The position numbers and the translations under genes were made by a program. Of a stretch of 64,000 nt of DNA, positions 35,441 to 46,430 are shown piece after piece. The stretch is taken from assembly GCA_954871525.1 (NCBI GenBank), contig OX940868.1:20393056-20457055 (forward strand). The letters run 5' to 3'. The notes beneath the pieces are model-generated. The model saw only the letters and a list, made by a program, of their open reading frames with translations. It did no database searches and was not told the DNA's origin. Numbering within the stretch: position 1 is the stretch's first letter; the number at the start of each line of letters is the position of its first letter. Origin of the DNA: Parietaria judaica (Eukaryota > Streptophyta > Magnoliopsida > Rosales > Urticaceae).

Positions 35441-36961
35441 TGTTGGGGGTATTTTTGTAAAGTGCATTAATAAAGAAAGATTACTTAATTAATCATTTCT
35501 TTATTAATTAAATCATTTTTAAACACCAAAGTTCCCGTCGGAGGCCCGTTTTCGCAAAACAAAGTGTCCAGGTGTTCCTAAAAATATGAAAACGCCCAAA
35601 AACGACATAAAATTTGTGAAAAACGGACACGAGACGGGACCGGGAGCGAAAAACACTAAAACACCTCTCCGTGGGACCCACAGGTGAGACAACCCACAAG
35701 ATCGCGCCACGTGGCGCGATCCCCTTGCTGCCCAAGACCGTGGGCCCCACTGGCTGCCACCAGCCCCACTTGGGGGCTGATCCCTCCCCACTTAGCACGC
35801 CACTTGCAAGCAAGTGGCCCTCTTGCAAGGTTTGTGGGCCGTCCGATCCCGCTCGGACGGCCGGGATCGGACCATCTTGATCCAGGGACCTAAAAATAAA
35901 TAAATAATTGCCCAGGGACCCTTGGGACAATATTATATTGCACATGGGCCCCCGGACCCTATTATAAATAGAAGCTCAGTTCAGTATAACGGTAACTCAT
36001 TCGAACTCATCGAAACTCACTCGAGTTCTCTCGATTCTCTCTCTCTACTCCCTATAAACTCGCCTCCCCTCAAATACCGTTCTAATGTTGAGCGTCGGAG
36101 GTGAATCAGGGGGGGTACCCCCCTGTTTCCCCTGACCTCGGGTGTTCCCTTTTTTCAGGTCCTAAAAAGTGAGAGATTTACGAAAAGCGGAGGCCCTGAT
36201 GAAATTCCCACTTGGTCCTTGGTCCGCCTGATAGGCCTAGTTCTACGCGGTGTCCAGTCTATCTCCCCAGTCCATTGCGCGGCTGAGGATATAGCCTGGG
36301 GACACGAGCCTGGGCCCACAATTCAGGACGAGGGCCCCGACCTAGGGGAATTTCCACTAAGATCCGGACGGCTGAGGGATCGTTCTGAGAAGAATCCCCT
36401 GGAGAAAATCCTAGGGAAGGTCCATGACCCCGCCTGCCCTTGTTCTAAAGATCTGCGCGGCCTTGGTTCTGTCTCTTAGTTCCCGGATCTGAATAGGATA
36501 CCGGGACTCCGAGGACGGTTCCTGCCCGGACTAGAACAAGCCATTTCAGGACGAGAGTCTAACCTCCCAGGATTCACTCCCTGGTCAAAAGCACTCCCCC
36601 GTTCGCTGGTACCTACGATCTGAGCGGTTCCAGAACCTGTAACCCCGGCCTCTGGCCCTGAGGTAACAGGTAGTGTGTAAACCCGGGTCGCCTAGGACCC
36701 CGAACGGCAAAGAGACCTTTGACCAGGCTAGTGCCAGGAATACCTACCCAGGGCCCCCAAATCGGTCGATTAAAACCTCACCCTGAAGTCAAAATGGCGA
36801 CCACCCCGAAGTCAACGGGGGTCAGAGGGAACGATCATTGACAATAAAAGCCATCATCCCCACAACTGGGCCATCCAAGGCCCATCCAAAAATCAACAGA
36901 AGCCCGCCACGTCACCAACGACATTGGGCTAGGCCCAAAATACACAACTTGGGCATCAACA
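35441..36961 (+). mobile_element. Large GC-rich LTR (solo or truncated element), probably Ty3/gypsy
   Basis: The left end is TGTTGGGGG and the right end GGGCATCAACA, giving TG...CA with inverted TGTTG/CAACA. A TATA box (TATAAATA, 35963-35970) precedes a likely transcript start at about 35995. The 1.5-kb body is much more GC-rich than its flanks, with abrupt edges. No 5-bp duplication matches (ATATA versus GTGTT), so it may be a truncated element rather than a clean solo LTR. Assignment to gypsy is by size and style only. ORFs inside it have no recognisable domain. Confidence 0.6.
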
Positions 36962-37112
36962 GTGTTTGATCCAAAAAACGGCATCACACTATATATTTAT
37001 GATATATATTACATGAATTAATAATATTATTGTCGTCAAAATAATTGACAATGTAAGTAAAAGTAGAAGAGTCATTCCAAATTTAATGATTATGAAATGT
37101 ACATACTCTGAT

Positions 37113-37148
<36 letters not shown>

Positions 37149-37781
37149 TTATGTTTTAGTTGTTGTGAGGGTTGAATTGTTTTTTTAACAGTTTTGATAG
37201 CTTTTCTTTTTTTATAAATAAAACCCAACTTCTCATTGTAAATTTCATATTTTTAGATTTTTTTATCCCCTAGTTTCCAAATTTCTTGATAGATATACAT
37301 GTCCTGATAAAAATGCAAGTTAGCTTCTTTCAAAAAAAAAAAAAAAATGCACGTTAGCTAAAAAACGACACACGACACAGTCAGTCAGTCACCACAATAG
37401 TTTATTTTCTCCCAATCGAACATAGACTACAAAGTAGTCTATGTCATAAATTGATTAATTAATTCAAGAATTACTGAATTATTTTAAGTGATGTCAATGA
37501 CAATATTTTTAAAATCAAAATTGGGGATAATTCTGACAAAAAATACTCATATATCACAGAAGTATGAGTGATAATAAATATCCACCATTTTTTTTTCTGA
37601 TGGCAAAAGTTTTCACTGATATAAAAATGTTTGGCATAAGTAATTATATTTTTTCGTTTACTCTTTACCGTGATGTTCTATGTGACAACATATTATTTGA
37701 TCATCTCGACCACATGTGAGTTATAGAAACTTCAAAGAGTTGACAACGAACACTAAAATCTGATGAAAAAAAAAACACTAA
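36962..37781. other. Intergenic with AAT microsatellite
   Basis: AT-rich. It holds a perfect (AAT)n tract at about 37115-37148 (11 units). No gene. Confidence 0.5.
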
Positions 37782-37898
37782 TGTTGACGTGGTTTCCCAC
37801 CTCAATCAGTCAAGTGTGACTTGTGAGCGTATGATATTTTTGGATGGAACAATTTGGTGGAATTCGATCTCTCGCGTTGCAAGCTCACGATTCACTCA

Positions 37899-37966
<68 letters not shown>

Positions 37967-39670
37967 GTATATAAGCAATATAAATGAGACGAGGAGTTTT
38001 TTTATAGAGGTTCGTCCCAAAGCGGTAGTTGACTACTTCCTCTATTAGTTTATTGCGACAATGAACATGGACGGATAGCTACAGGCAGCTAGATCACGTC
38101 TAAGAATAGAAAGGAATAGACAAGGGGAGAAAGAATACAATAAGATCTCAAATGGACAAGGATGCCGGGTAGAGTCTCTTCAGTGTATTCTCTCGAGGTT
38201 GCAAGTATGCGTATATGTGTTGATCTGAGCTTGAGCTTGGCATTTATAGGCTTCAATTCTTCCCGTTGGACTTCCAGGAATCGAGGGGTCTTCACTCCGC
38301 GCTGACCGGGTTGAATGGACGACCTTGCTACACGTGTCCCATGACTTCGTTCTCGTCGTCGTGTTTGAATTATGCCCGTTGGAGGCTTGACTCCGTGCTT
38401 CTGGTCTTCCGTCTGAATTTGAAATAGGATGCCGGGTAGAGAATATGACGACTCTACCCTCGTCTTTCTGGACTGCTGTCGAATGGATTTGGGCCTTAGA
38501 ACTCATTGGGGCGAGTAGCCTGTATCCGTTGGTTTTTGGTCTGATTGAGAATCTCATTGGGCTTCTCAAATGGGCTTTTTCGAATACTAATTTATTTCTT
38601 TAAAGCCTTTTATCATGGCTTGTAAATTTAATTAATTCACAACCTTAGCACTTTATGTCATATTAAATAATGACGAATTTGTACATCAACAGTTATCCCC
38701 CTACTATAAAAAATACGAAGTAAATTTTATAGTATTTACTCGATGAAATCATGTAAAATTCGTGCCGGATAGGATTAATTAAATTTGTGACTTTTGCCGC
38801 AAATCTGCATAATCCGGACAGGATTTTGGATAATTTTGAGATAAAATGGACGGATAGGGTCTTGAAGCTGTAATCGTCGCTTCGAATTTTGGGCGGGAAC
38901 AGTTACAACACGTGTCCCATTTTGCGGAGTTCGAAGAGAATAAACTCTTCACATTCTCCTGACACAGCTGTCATGCTGACGTGTCGCCGGATAGCTCGCT
39001 AATCTCAACCGTAAGATGAGGTTTGTTGCGATTTTCGAGGAAACCCCAACCGTAGGATCAACGACAATTTTCGAGTATAAATACTCGAGTGATTCACATT
39101 TAATGGGCACGTCTCTTCAGCTTCAGCCCGTCGCACGTCTTTCGAAGGTAACCTATTTCTCTTTCCTCTATATATACTCTGTTTGGCATTCGAATATCAT
39201 TTTCGAATTTTTAGATAGAGAAAAGCTTTGAGTTTTAGAGAGATAAACTCTGCGAATCGCCATCGGAGGTGCTCTGAGGTCTGTCTTCGTCGTCTTCTTC
39301 GTCAAACTCGTAGGGAGTTCAGGTTCTAGTTTCTGTCTGTCTTTTATTTCCTTAGGATTTGTTAGGAGATTTTTTCGGGTTTATTTTTCGGTCGATCTTT
39401 GGGTGGTTTTTCTGAGTTTTTGTGCTCGTCTAGATTATCCTCGGTTTTTTCTAAGATATTTATAGAATGGGTCCTAAGAAGACGGTCTCGAAATTGCAGA
39501 CGGAGTTTCTGACTACAGATTCTCCTAAGTCAGTTCTAACACCTAAAGATCTGGTTAGGATCCTGGTAGAATATAAGATTCCCCAGTCAATAGAGTTTAG
39601 ATTGCCGGGACCAGACGAACACGCCGACGAGCAGAACTCGGATGGCTGGGTATTCCCGGGATCAGATTAG
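37782..39670 (+). mobile_element. Truncated LTR retrotransposon 5' fragment (gypsy-type)
   Basis: A candidate LTR runs 37782-38691 (TGTTGACG...TCAACA). It is followed by a leader (38692-39466) and a 67-codon ORF (39467-39670, starting MGPKKTVSKL). The ORF contains YKIPQSIEFRLPGPDEHADE, which resembles the N-terminus of plant 'putative gypsy type transposon' proteins (Transposase_28-like). It stops after WVFPGSD. No second LTR or pol follows and no target duplication was found. The first base pairs of the LTR and its superfamily are inferences. Confidence 0.5.
37900..37966. repeat. (TA)n microsatellite
   Basis: About 33 uninterrupted TA units followed by CGTATATA. The length is likely to vary between individuals and to be uncertain in assembly. 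Confidence 0.95.
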
Positions 39671-41960
39671 TCTTGCACAATAGCTAAAATGTGTTCTATA
39701 GTTTAAAAACTAAGGCGATATAGGCCACTTTTATCACTACGCGTCAAATCGGGCAAAATCTGATCAATAAGAGTGAAAACATGGTCGAAACAAAATTTTA
39801 TACAATTTGAGAATGGTATGATATATATAAAGACATATATGGTCAATGACTTAATGTTATACATCTATAAATATCACATATATTCAAAAATATATTACAA
39901 ATAAAGAATGAAAAGAAGACATATGGCATTCCCCTGTATATTCTCATCTTATATCGAGCCAATTAGTTGTTTTCGAAAGAAAGAAAAAATTAAACTATAT
40001 TTACTTAATTACCACGAATAATAATAATAATAATATATTGATTTTTAATAATTACTCATATTTTTTGGTCTAATTGATATTTTTCTTCTTGAAACATTTT
40101 AAAATATTTTTTTTTATATAAATAAAATTGAGAAGAAATATGAAGACAACTTGTCCCTAAACAAAGTGATTCTACTCAACATATTGGCAAAGTTATATTA
40201 ACTTTTTCTTTCCTTAAGAATAGAATACATATGAACTCACTTTAAATATAATCTGATCAATTTGTAATTTGAAAAATAAAAATAAAAATCTAGTAAATTG
40301 GGATATGAGAATGTCATTGATCCTCCTATGTCAAATCATCAACCAAAATTATTCTATATGTGTTGTATCAATTATCATTTTCTTGCATATATTTTCAAAA
40401 TCAATTAACTTTACTATGAAAAGAAAACTATATGAATGAAAATTGAAGGTAAGTAATATAAGAATTAATATAAAAGGTAGTCAGCAATTATATAAGAGAA
40501 AGAAGGAGAAAAAAAAAACAAAACGAATTTTGCCTGTTTCAAAATGAATTCATAATTTTCTAAAATCATATTGTTACATAAAGAAGTTGGATTTATATAC
40601 TCAACTTAGTAAAAAAAAAATGGATCTAGTTTTCCACAATGAGAACTATCTACAATATTTTAAAACGGAGATAATCTTTTGTTTTGTTGTAACTTATAAC
40701 CATCTTATTCCTTGCCTGTAAAGAAAAGAAAGAAAATCATATTTTTCTCTAAAAACTTGAACGGTTGCAATTTTTTTTTTCTCTCTAAACAATTGAATAA
40801 TTTCTTCCTACATTAAATTTTGAGCAGTAGATTTTTAACCTTTGTTAAAGGCAATAGTTGAGATAAACATTACCGTTGTTAGTTCTGTTTGGCAAGGACA
40901 TTGATTATCTTATCTAGCGCAAAAAAAAAAAAAAAAAAAAAAAAAAAACTTAGAGAGAAATGTGCACATTATCACACCACCCGTGATATAGACTTATATA
41001 ATTATGTATGGAGTATGGATGTTAAGAGTTATAAATCACAATTCTAAAGAATGCCACGTTAGAGTATGTGAGATTATATCATTCCTAAAACTTAGGTCAC
41101 TCCAAAACAAAAAAAGCTTCACGTAGCTTTTTATGCCTAAATATCCATAAATCATTTCCCTCACTGGTAGTGGTAGTACTTAATAACAATAATAATAAAA
41201 ATATTAATCGATTCATTGCGAGAGATAAAAAAAAAAAAAAAAACACACAAATCAGCCTTATTAAGCAACAAATAGAAAGAAATAATTGTTAAAAAAAAAA
41301 AAAAAAAAACTCTCAGTTCACTGAGTAAAACATACCAACCAATTAAAAAAGTTCCTATAGTTGAAACTTTAAACTAATCTATAGAACTACAAAATGAAAA
41401 AAAAAATATAAGATAAAAATCCATTGAATTAATTAAATTGCTTACGTAGGTATATGAATATGAAGTATGGTGTGAATTTCTCTCTTGAATACTGGACTAA
41501 CAGTAGACTGGACAATGAACCACCTGTGAAGAAAAAATAAAAGAATGAAATAGTTTTAGTATTAAAAAATGGACCTCGACTAATACCTGTGGGATGAAGG
41601 CATGGGCATTTGGCATATCAACAAGGTAGTAGGTACAAAGGTCGAAGGCCATCAGATAAAAATAGGAGACTCGAAGGGTGAGAAAATAAGAATGCAAAGC
41701 AAACGTTTGCCTTTTCCCAATTTGTACTAAATGCATGGCTAATGGCTGTAATGAACATTGATTGAATTGATTGAGTGGAATTTTAAGAGGCATGTATTAC
41801 TTAATAATAAAAGCATACGTTTATTTCATTTTATAAAGAAAAATAAGTACATGACTGTAATGAACACCGCGTAATGAATTCTTTGCTTGGAATCTTAAGA
41901 GGGCATAGTTTTACTAGATTATCCCACGCCACATCGATGTTGAGTTTGTAGCCTAGCCCC
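39671..41960. other. Intergenic, strongly AT-rich
   Basis: No gene supported. A-runs lie at 40920-40948, 41228-41243 and 41291-41309. A minus-strand ORF at 41497-41793 contains a plausible intron (donor GTATTAG near 41586, T-rich acceptor TTCTTCACAG near 41522), but nothing recognisable is encoded. A ~50-bp imperfect direct repeat with TGTAATGAACA...TTAAGAGG lies at about 41747 and 41855. Confidence 0.4.
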
Positions 41961-42189
41961 ATTCCTCGGCAACCGATTACATTCCTTGTCTTGCCGGTCT
42001 AGCTACCTCCACCGTGCTTTTCATGCTTGCTTTGACACTTGCGAGCCAACAAGCCACCTCCTCGACCAAAATTTCCGGCCCATTGGAGTGGATTTCGAAG
42101 AGCTTAAGGTTTCGGTCGGACAAAATCACCCAAAAGATCCCGCCAAAGAGCTCCAAGTTCGACATTTTTACTATCAATAAATAGTTGTC

Positions 42190-42995
42190 CAACTTCATAC
42201 GACATTTTTACTATCAATAGTCGCTCACAAAGAATTCATACGACAATACATAGATGTGTTTTTGTGAAGCACTACCTGATCAAACAACTGAAACCGTTGG
42301 ACCAAATCTCAACGACTCACATGAAATTCATACGATATTTCTACCATCAATAGTCGCTCACAAAGAAGTCATACTACAATACATAAATGCGTTTTTATGA
42401 AGCACTACGTGATCAAACAACTGAAACCGTTGGATGAAGTCTCAACGTCTCACATGAAATTCATACAACATTTTTACTATCAATAGTCGCTCACAAAGAA
42501 TTCATACTACAATATATATATATATATGTGTTTTTATGAAGAACTACCTGATCAAACAACTGAAACCGTTGGATGAAATCTCAACGGCTCACATGAAATT
42601 CATACGAAATTTTTACTATCAATAGTCGCTCACAAAGAATTCATACTACAATAAATATATGCGTTTTTATGAAGAACTACCTGATCAAACAACTGAAACC
42701 GTTGGATGAAATCTCAACGGCTTACATGAAATTCATACGACCTTTTTACTATCAATAGTGGCTCACAAAGAATTCATACGACAATATATAGATGCGTTTT
42801 TGTGAAGCACTACCTGATCAAACAACTGAAACCGTTGGATCATATCTCAACGGCTCACATGAACTTCATACGACATTTTTACTATCAATAGTCGCTCATA
42901 AAGAATTCATACGACAATACATAGATGCGTTTTTGTGAAGCACTACATGATCAAACAACTGAAACCGTTGGATCAAATCTCAACGGCTAACATAT
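42190..42995. repeat. Tandem array, six copies of a ~133-bp unit
   Basis: The marker CTATCAATAG, or a 1-base variant, recurs at 42211, 42341, 42477, 42616, 42749 and 42882, spaced 130-139 bp. Each unit contains TCGCTCACAAAGAATTCATA, a GCGTTTTTRTGAAGCACTAC block and TGATCAAACAACTGAAACCG. One unit (about 42511-42530) has a TA expansion. The last unit is cut at about 42995. No ORF runs through it. Confidence 0.93.
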
Positions 42996-43067
42996 AAGAC
43001 TTTTTTTTGGAGCCTGCAATACAATATTGCAGGAGCTATGCAGTATTGCAAAACTAATACAACGCAT

Positions 43068-43136
43068 TAATAGACTACTCTAAAAGGGGCCTTGGGCGAC
43101 CTCCCAACTCGCCCGTAGGTTAGGCCGGCCCTAATT
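43068..43136 (-). mobile_element. hAT element end, remnant
   Basis: On the minus strand: TTAGGGCCGGCCTAACC, then GGGCGAGTTGGGAGGTCGCCC and AAGGCCCC. This resembles the GGGCCGGCCC-type ends of plant hAT elements. No opposite end was found. Confidence 0.4.
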
Positions 43137-43586
43137 TGTACTTTCTTTGGGAAATTCGGATGCGTTTTCGGATTTAATAGGTCATTTTTATGCAAACTTA
43201 TTCGATTTGGTATAATCTTGTACGATATATTCTTGAACTGTTTATGATTGGTAATTCGGTTTGGACTTCGTGTGTTCGAATTCAATGTTGTGTCAGAAAT
43301 AGGACATTTTTTGAACTGATTTTGATAAAGAATATCTAGCCGATATTGGTTTCGATATTGGTTTCGATATGCAGTCTTGTATGTCAATCTTATGGGTCAT
43401 TTTCCCCTTATTTTCTTATTATCTCGTTGAATCTGTCTACATTTCGGACTAAGTTTGTTAAATAAGTTTGTTAAATAAACAATCGACGAAATAAATAAAT
43501 ACATTTTATCATTAGTACCCGCTGATTTAAAAACTTATTATAGTTGCGATACAATTTTTCCCTCATATGGAAATATTGTAGAACTA

Positions 43587-44405
43587 AATCTTTTATATCC
43601 AGAATATTTTTTAAACACATTAAATTTCAATGGACTACCCCCACATAAATTAAATCTAAAAATAGGCACACCTATTATGTTATTACGAAATTTAAATAAA
43701 TCTTTGGTATGTAATGGAACTAGACTACTAATAACATAATTAACAAACAGAGTGATTGAATGCCAAATTATTAATTCGGATAATACTAATGAATTAGTAT
43801 ATATTCCTCGAATAGTTATGACTGTACATGAATCTCGATGGCCTTTTATTTTAAAAAGAAGATAATTCCTTGTAAATATTTCATACGCTATGACAATAAA
43901 TAAAAGTCAAGGACAATCTCTTGAAAAAATCAGTCTATATATAGAAAATGAATTTTTTACTCATGGTTAGTTATATGTAGCTTTATGAAGAGTCAAGTCA
44001 CTAAATAGGTTGTTTATATCAAGGTGTAAAATTTCGCGAAAATCGGTCGATATTTCGACCGTTTTTCGTTTTTCGGAGGTATGCGAAACGAAAACCCTGT
44101 CGTTTCGCTGGATTTTTACCATTTTTCGCATTTTTCGCATGGGCAAGTGGATGGAATTTCGTTTTTCGCTTTTGTGTGTAAAATGTTCGAAAAATGGATG
44201 GAATTTCGCTAAAAGTTAAACTTTTGGTAGATTTTGGCAAAAATACCAATTAAATTTTTGGCAAAAATAATTATACTTGCACAAGAGCTAATATCACACA
44301 TTCACACTTAACATACACTTCACCTAATAATTTAACTTAATATTATACACTTCAAATAATATTATACAAATATACATATTAACTTCACCTAAAATACATA
44401 TACAC

Positions 44406-44443
<38 letters not shown>

Positions 44444-45010
44444 TTCATTTAATATTATACACTTCAACTAATATTAAATTTGTTAACATACACATATACA
44501 ATTAACATGCATATTCACTTAATATTACACACTTAACATACATATTCACTTCACATAATAATTTGACTTAATGTTATACACTTCAACTAATAAATTGACT
44601 TAACATTATACATTTCACCTACATATTTAAGTTACAAATGTATTTTGTTATATACAATTATGTCTTGTATTTATTAAATATTTAGTTTTGAACCTATATA
44701 AATATCTTGCTTAAATACTCAAATATTTTTTACAAAATATCCATCGAAAACCCAATCGGCATGCGGTATGCCCATGCGGTATATGCGGTATATGCGGCAT
44801 GCGGCATGCCCTTTTTTTACCATTTGCCCATCGACATACCCATCGGCAAGCGATATATCCGTAAAACGAAAAATGCGAAACGACATTGGCAAGCGGCATT
44901 TTAAACCTTGGTTTATATTAATCCATAAGTCCATGGACAAATATCCAAATCATATAAAAAATATTGTTTACAAAGAAATAATTAAAACATTATATAACTT
45001 CATATACTTT
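43587..45010 (+). pseudogene. Helitron PIF1-like helicase, 3' portion, interrupted
   Basis: Frame starting 43587 reads LPPHKLNLKIGTPIMLLRNL, then NGTRLL, VIPRI-like and SRWPF segments, and the conserved NKSQGQSL (helicase motif near the C-terminus), followed by a YVAL-RVKS block. These are hallmarks of the Helitron Rep/helicase C-terminus. Stops at about 43728, 43863, 43966 and 43987 break it. At 44019 the frame is interrupted by an 891-bp hAT-type insertion and resumes at about 44919 with IKNIVYKEI, the usual end of these helicases. Only the last part of the protein is present; no Rep domain is seen upstream. Confidence 0.85.
44020..44910. mobile_element. hAT-type non-autonomous element inserted in the Helitron helicase
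   Basis: Ends CAAGGTGTAAAAT and, reversed, CAAGGTTTAAAAT. Both flanks are GTTTATAT (44012-44019 and 44911-44918), a perfect 8-bp duplication. The interior has many TTTTTCGC/GCGAAA motifs at the left and GCATGCGGTAT repeats at the right, with a (TA)n tract at about 44409-44440. No transposase. Confidence 0.9.
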
Positions 45011-45060
45011 GTACTCATTAGGTATCACATATATAACATCATATGCTTTTTTATTTAAAA

Positions 45061-45440
45061 ATGACAGATAATGACAACGTCAATCAAATCAATAAGACCA
45101 AAGCAACAATACAATACAATCATAGCCAGAATTTGTAGAAGCTGGACAAATAAAGATTTTACTACTGACCGAGTTATGAGTAGCGACTATATTCTGGTTG
45201 ACGAAGAGGTAGGTACATGTTTGTATTTACATGTTTCAAAATATTATGCTTCAAACTTTACCTACTTATCTTCCTTTGCTTAATTATTGCTAGCATGAAA
45301 CCATACATGCAACTGTTCGGTTCGGGACAGAGACATTGTTGCAGCAAAATTACAAAGAGACGTTGTGTATGAAATAAGAAGGTTCTTTGTTGATCTGAGT
45401 CCAACTAAAGAGTCGTTCCTCACAATGCTATAATACAATT
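45061..45440 (+). pseudogene. RPA-like single-strand-binding segment of a Helitron
   Basis: An OB-fold-like piece reads IRPKQQYNTIIARICRSW and then SSDYILVDEE, ending before GTAGGTAC. After an intron-like stretch a second piece reads HETIHATVR and, after a frameshift near 45335, RDIVAAKLQRDVVYEIRRFF. This resembles the N-terminal DNA-binding domain of RPA70-like proteins encoded by plant Helitrons. It is broken by the frameshift and lacks the rest of the protein. Confidence 0.6.
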
Positions 45441-45977
45441 TACAAAAGCATCAACATTCACAACTGTTAGTGATCTTTCGTTATTACTTAGCTGGTTTAT
45501 TTTTTCAGCTTCTCAGGATGTCCCGACTAAAAGAGAACTCCTTTTTCAGGGACTTCATCGCATGCCTGAAACGCGGGGAGTATTCATTTTGTAAGAGCTG
45601 ACTGTCACCCGTGTATATATTTCACCCGTATTATCAAACAATATGTACGGATATAACAATAGTGTACATATAGTTACTTGACCAATGTAAATAAATATAT
45701 AAATATGTACATGTATATGAGAGATACTTATTTTTGTAAATAAAATATGTAGAAATCTTTATCGAATGTAAATAACGTATTTCTTTTAAGATGAGATACT
45801 CTGTCATGTAGGCAACTCTTTTTTTCTCTCTTCCAATTACACATAGATATCATGTAATTAATACAAAAAATAATAATAATTAAGGACAATAAAAATATTA
45901 AATTATTTTAAAATTACACTAAGAAAAAAACACAAAACTATCGAATTTCTCATTATTAGAGAAAAAAAAGGTAGTTA

Positions 45978-46010
45978 ATCCGAAGCAACGCGCGGGTTAT
46001 ATACCCTGTT
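45978..46010 (+). other. Helitron 3'-end-like hairpin
   Basis: CCGAAGCAACGCGCGGG followed by TTATATACCCTGT resembles the short GC hairpin ahead of the CTRRT terminus of Helitrons, with a degraded end. Its position and strand fit the helicase and RPA remains upstream. Confidence 0.5.
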
Positions 46011-46015
46011 TATAT

Positions 46016-46260
46016 TAGGCGTGTGCATAAAACCCGAAAATGCGGGTTTTTAACCGAAACCGGAACGAATCCGATTGTAAAAAACCGAAACCGAATTAAA
46101 ACCGGGTTAAACCCAAACCAAAAATTTTAAAACCCGCAACCGGATTAAACCGGTTCCGGGTTTTGAGTGATAAAACCGAAACTCGTCAGTAGATTACTAA
46201 AATCCGGATTTTTAATTTAATATTTAATATATATTTACAATATTTTAAAACTAATAATCT
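46016..46260. mobile_element. Truncated copy of the 18241-18762 hAT MITE family
   Basis: TTAGGCGTGTGCATAAAACCCG and the following runs of AACCGAAACCGG, GATTAAACCGGTTCCGGGTT and GTAGATTACTAAAA parallel the first ~240 bp of the element at 18241. The right end is missing, so it is a 5' fragment. Confidence 0.65.
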
Positions 46261-46392
46261 GATAGGGAAAGAAGAAAAAAAACGACATTTTATTTGCACC
46301 TCACTCAAAATTGAAACGACAATGTATTGTATTAGCCGGTTTTCTTTTGTCTCCCATTTGGACCCTGCCCTTACCAGATTCGTAGCTCGTAA

Positions 46393-46416
46393 ATGCCAAG
46401 ATTTCGTCGAGAGTAA
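46393..46416 (+). other. Upstream ORF (7 codons) before the transporter gene
   Basis: ATG CCA AGA then four more codons and TAA end 14 nt before the main ATG at 46431. A second, overlapping out-of-frame ATG lies at 46322. Whether either is in the transcript depends on the unknown start site. Confidence 0.4.
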
Positions 46417-46430
46417 GGAAGATCCGAGCG

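Noticed and set aside
35508..35945. 145-codon minus-strand ORF and overlapping ORFs in the GC-rich LTR
   Set aside because: Open on several frames and both strands because of high GC. No domain; explained by LTR sequence.
37782..38691. Complete LTR retrotransposon with 37782-38691 as 5' LTR
   Set aside because: No second LTR, polypurine tract or target duplication was found before the AT-rich DNA at 39671. Kept only as a truncated fragment.
41497..41793. Possible small spliced gene on the minus strand
   Set aside because: Splice consensus sites are present, but the translation is unrecognisable, hydrophobic and short. Not supportable without transcripts.
41977..42198. Minus-strand ORF of 73 codons that faintly recalls the C-terminal end of plant LINE proteins (ACWLASVKASMK)
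   Set aside because: The resemblance is too weak, there is no upstream reverse transcriptase and no poly-A tail.
42190..42995. CRISPR-like array
   Set aside because: The repeats are directly adjacent 133-bp units without spacers, in a plant genome; a minisatellite, not CRISPR.
43067..43387. 106-codon minus-strand ORF (MTYKTAYRNQYRNQYR...)
   Set aside because: Low-complexity Asn/Tyr/Arg-rich translation from AT-rich DNA next to a hAT end; no family resemblance.
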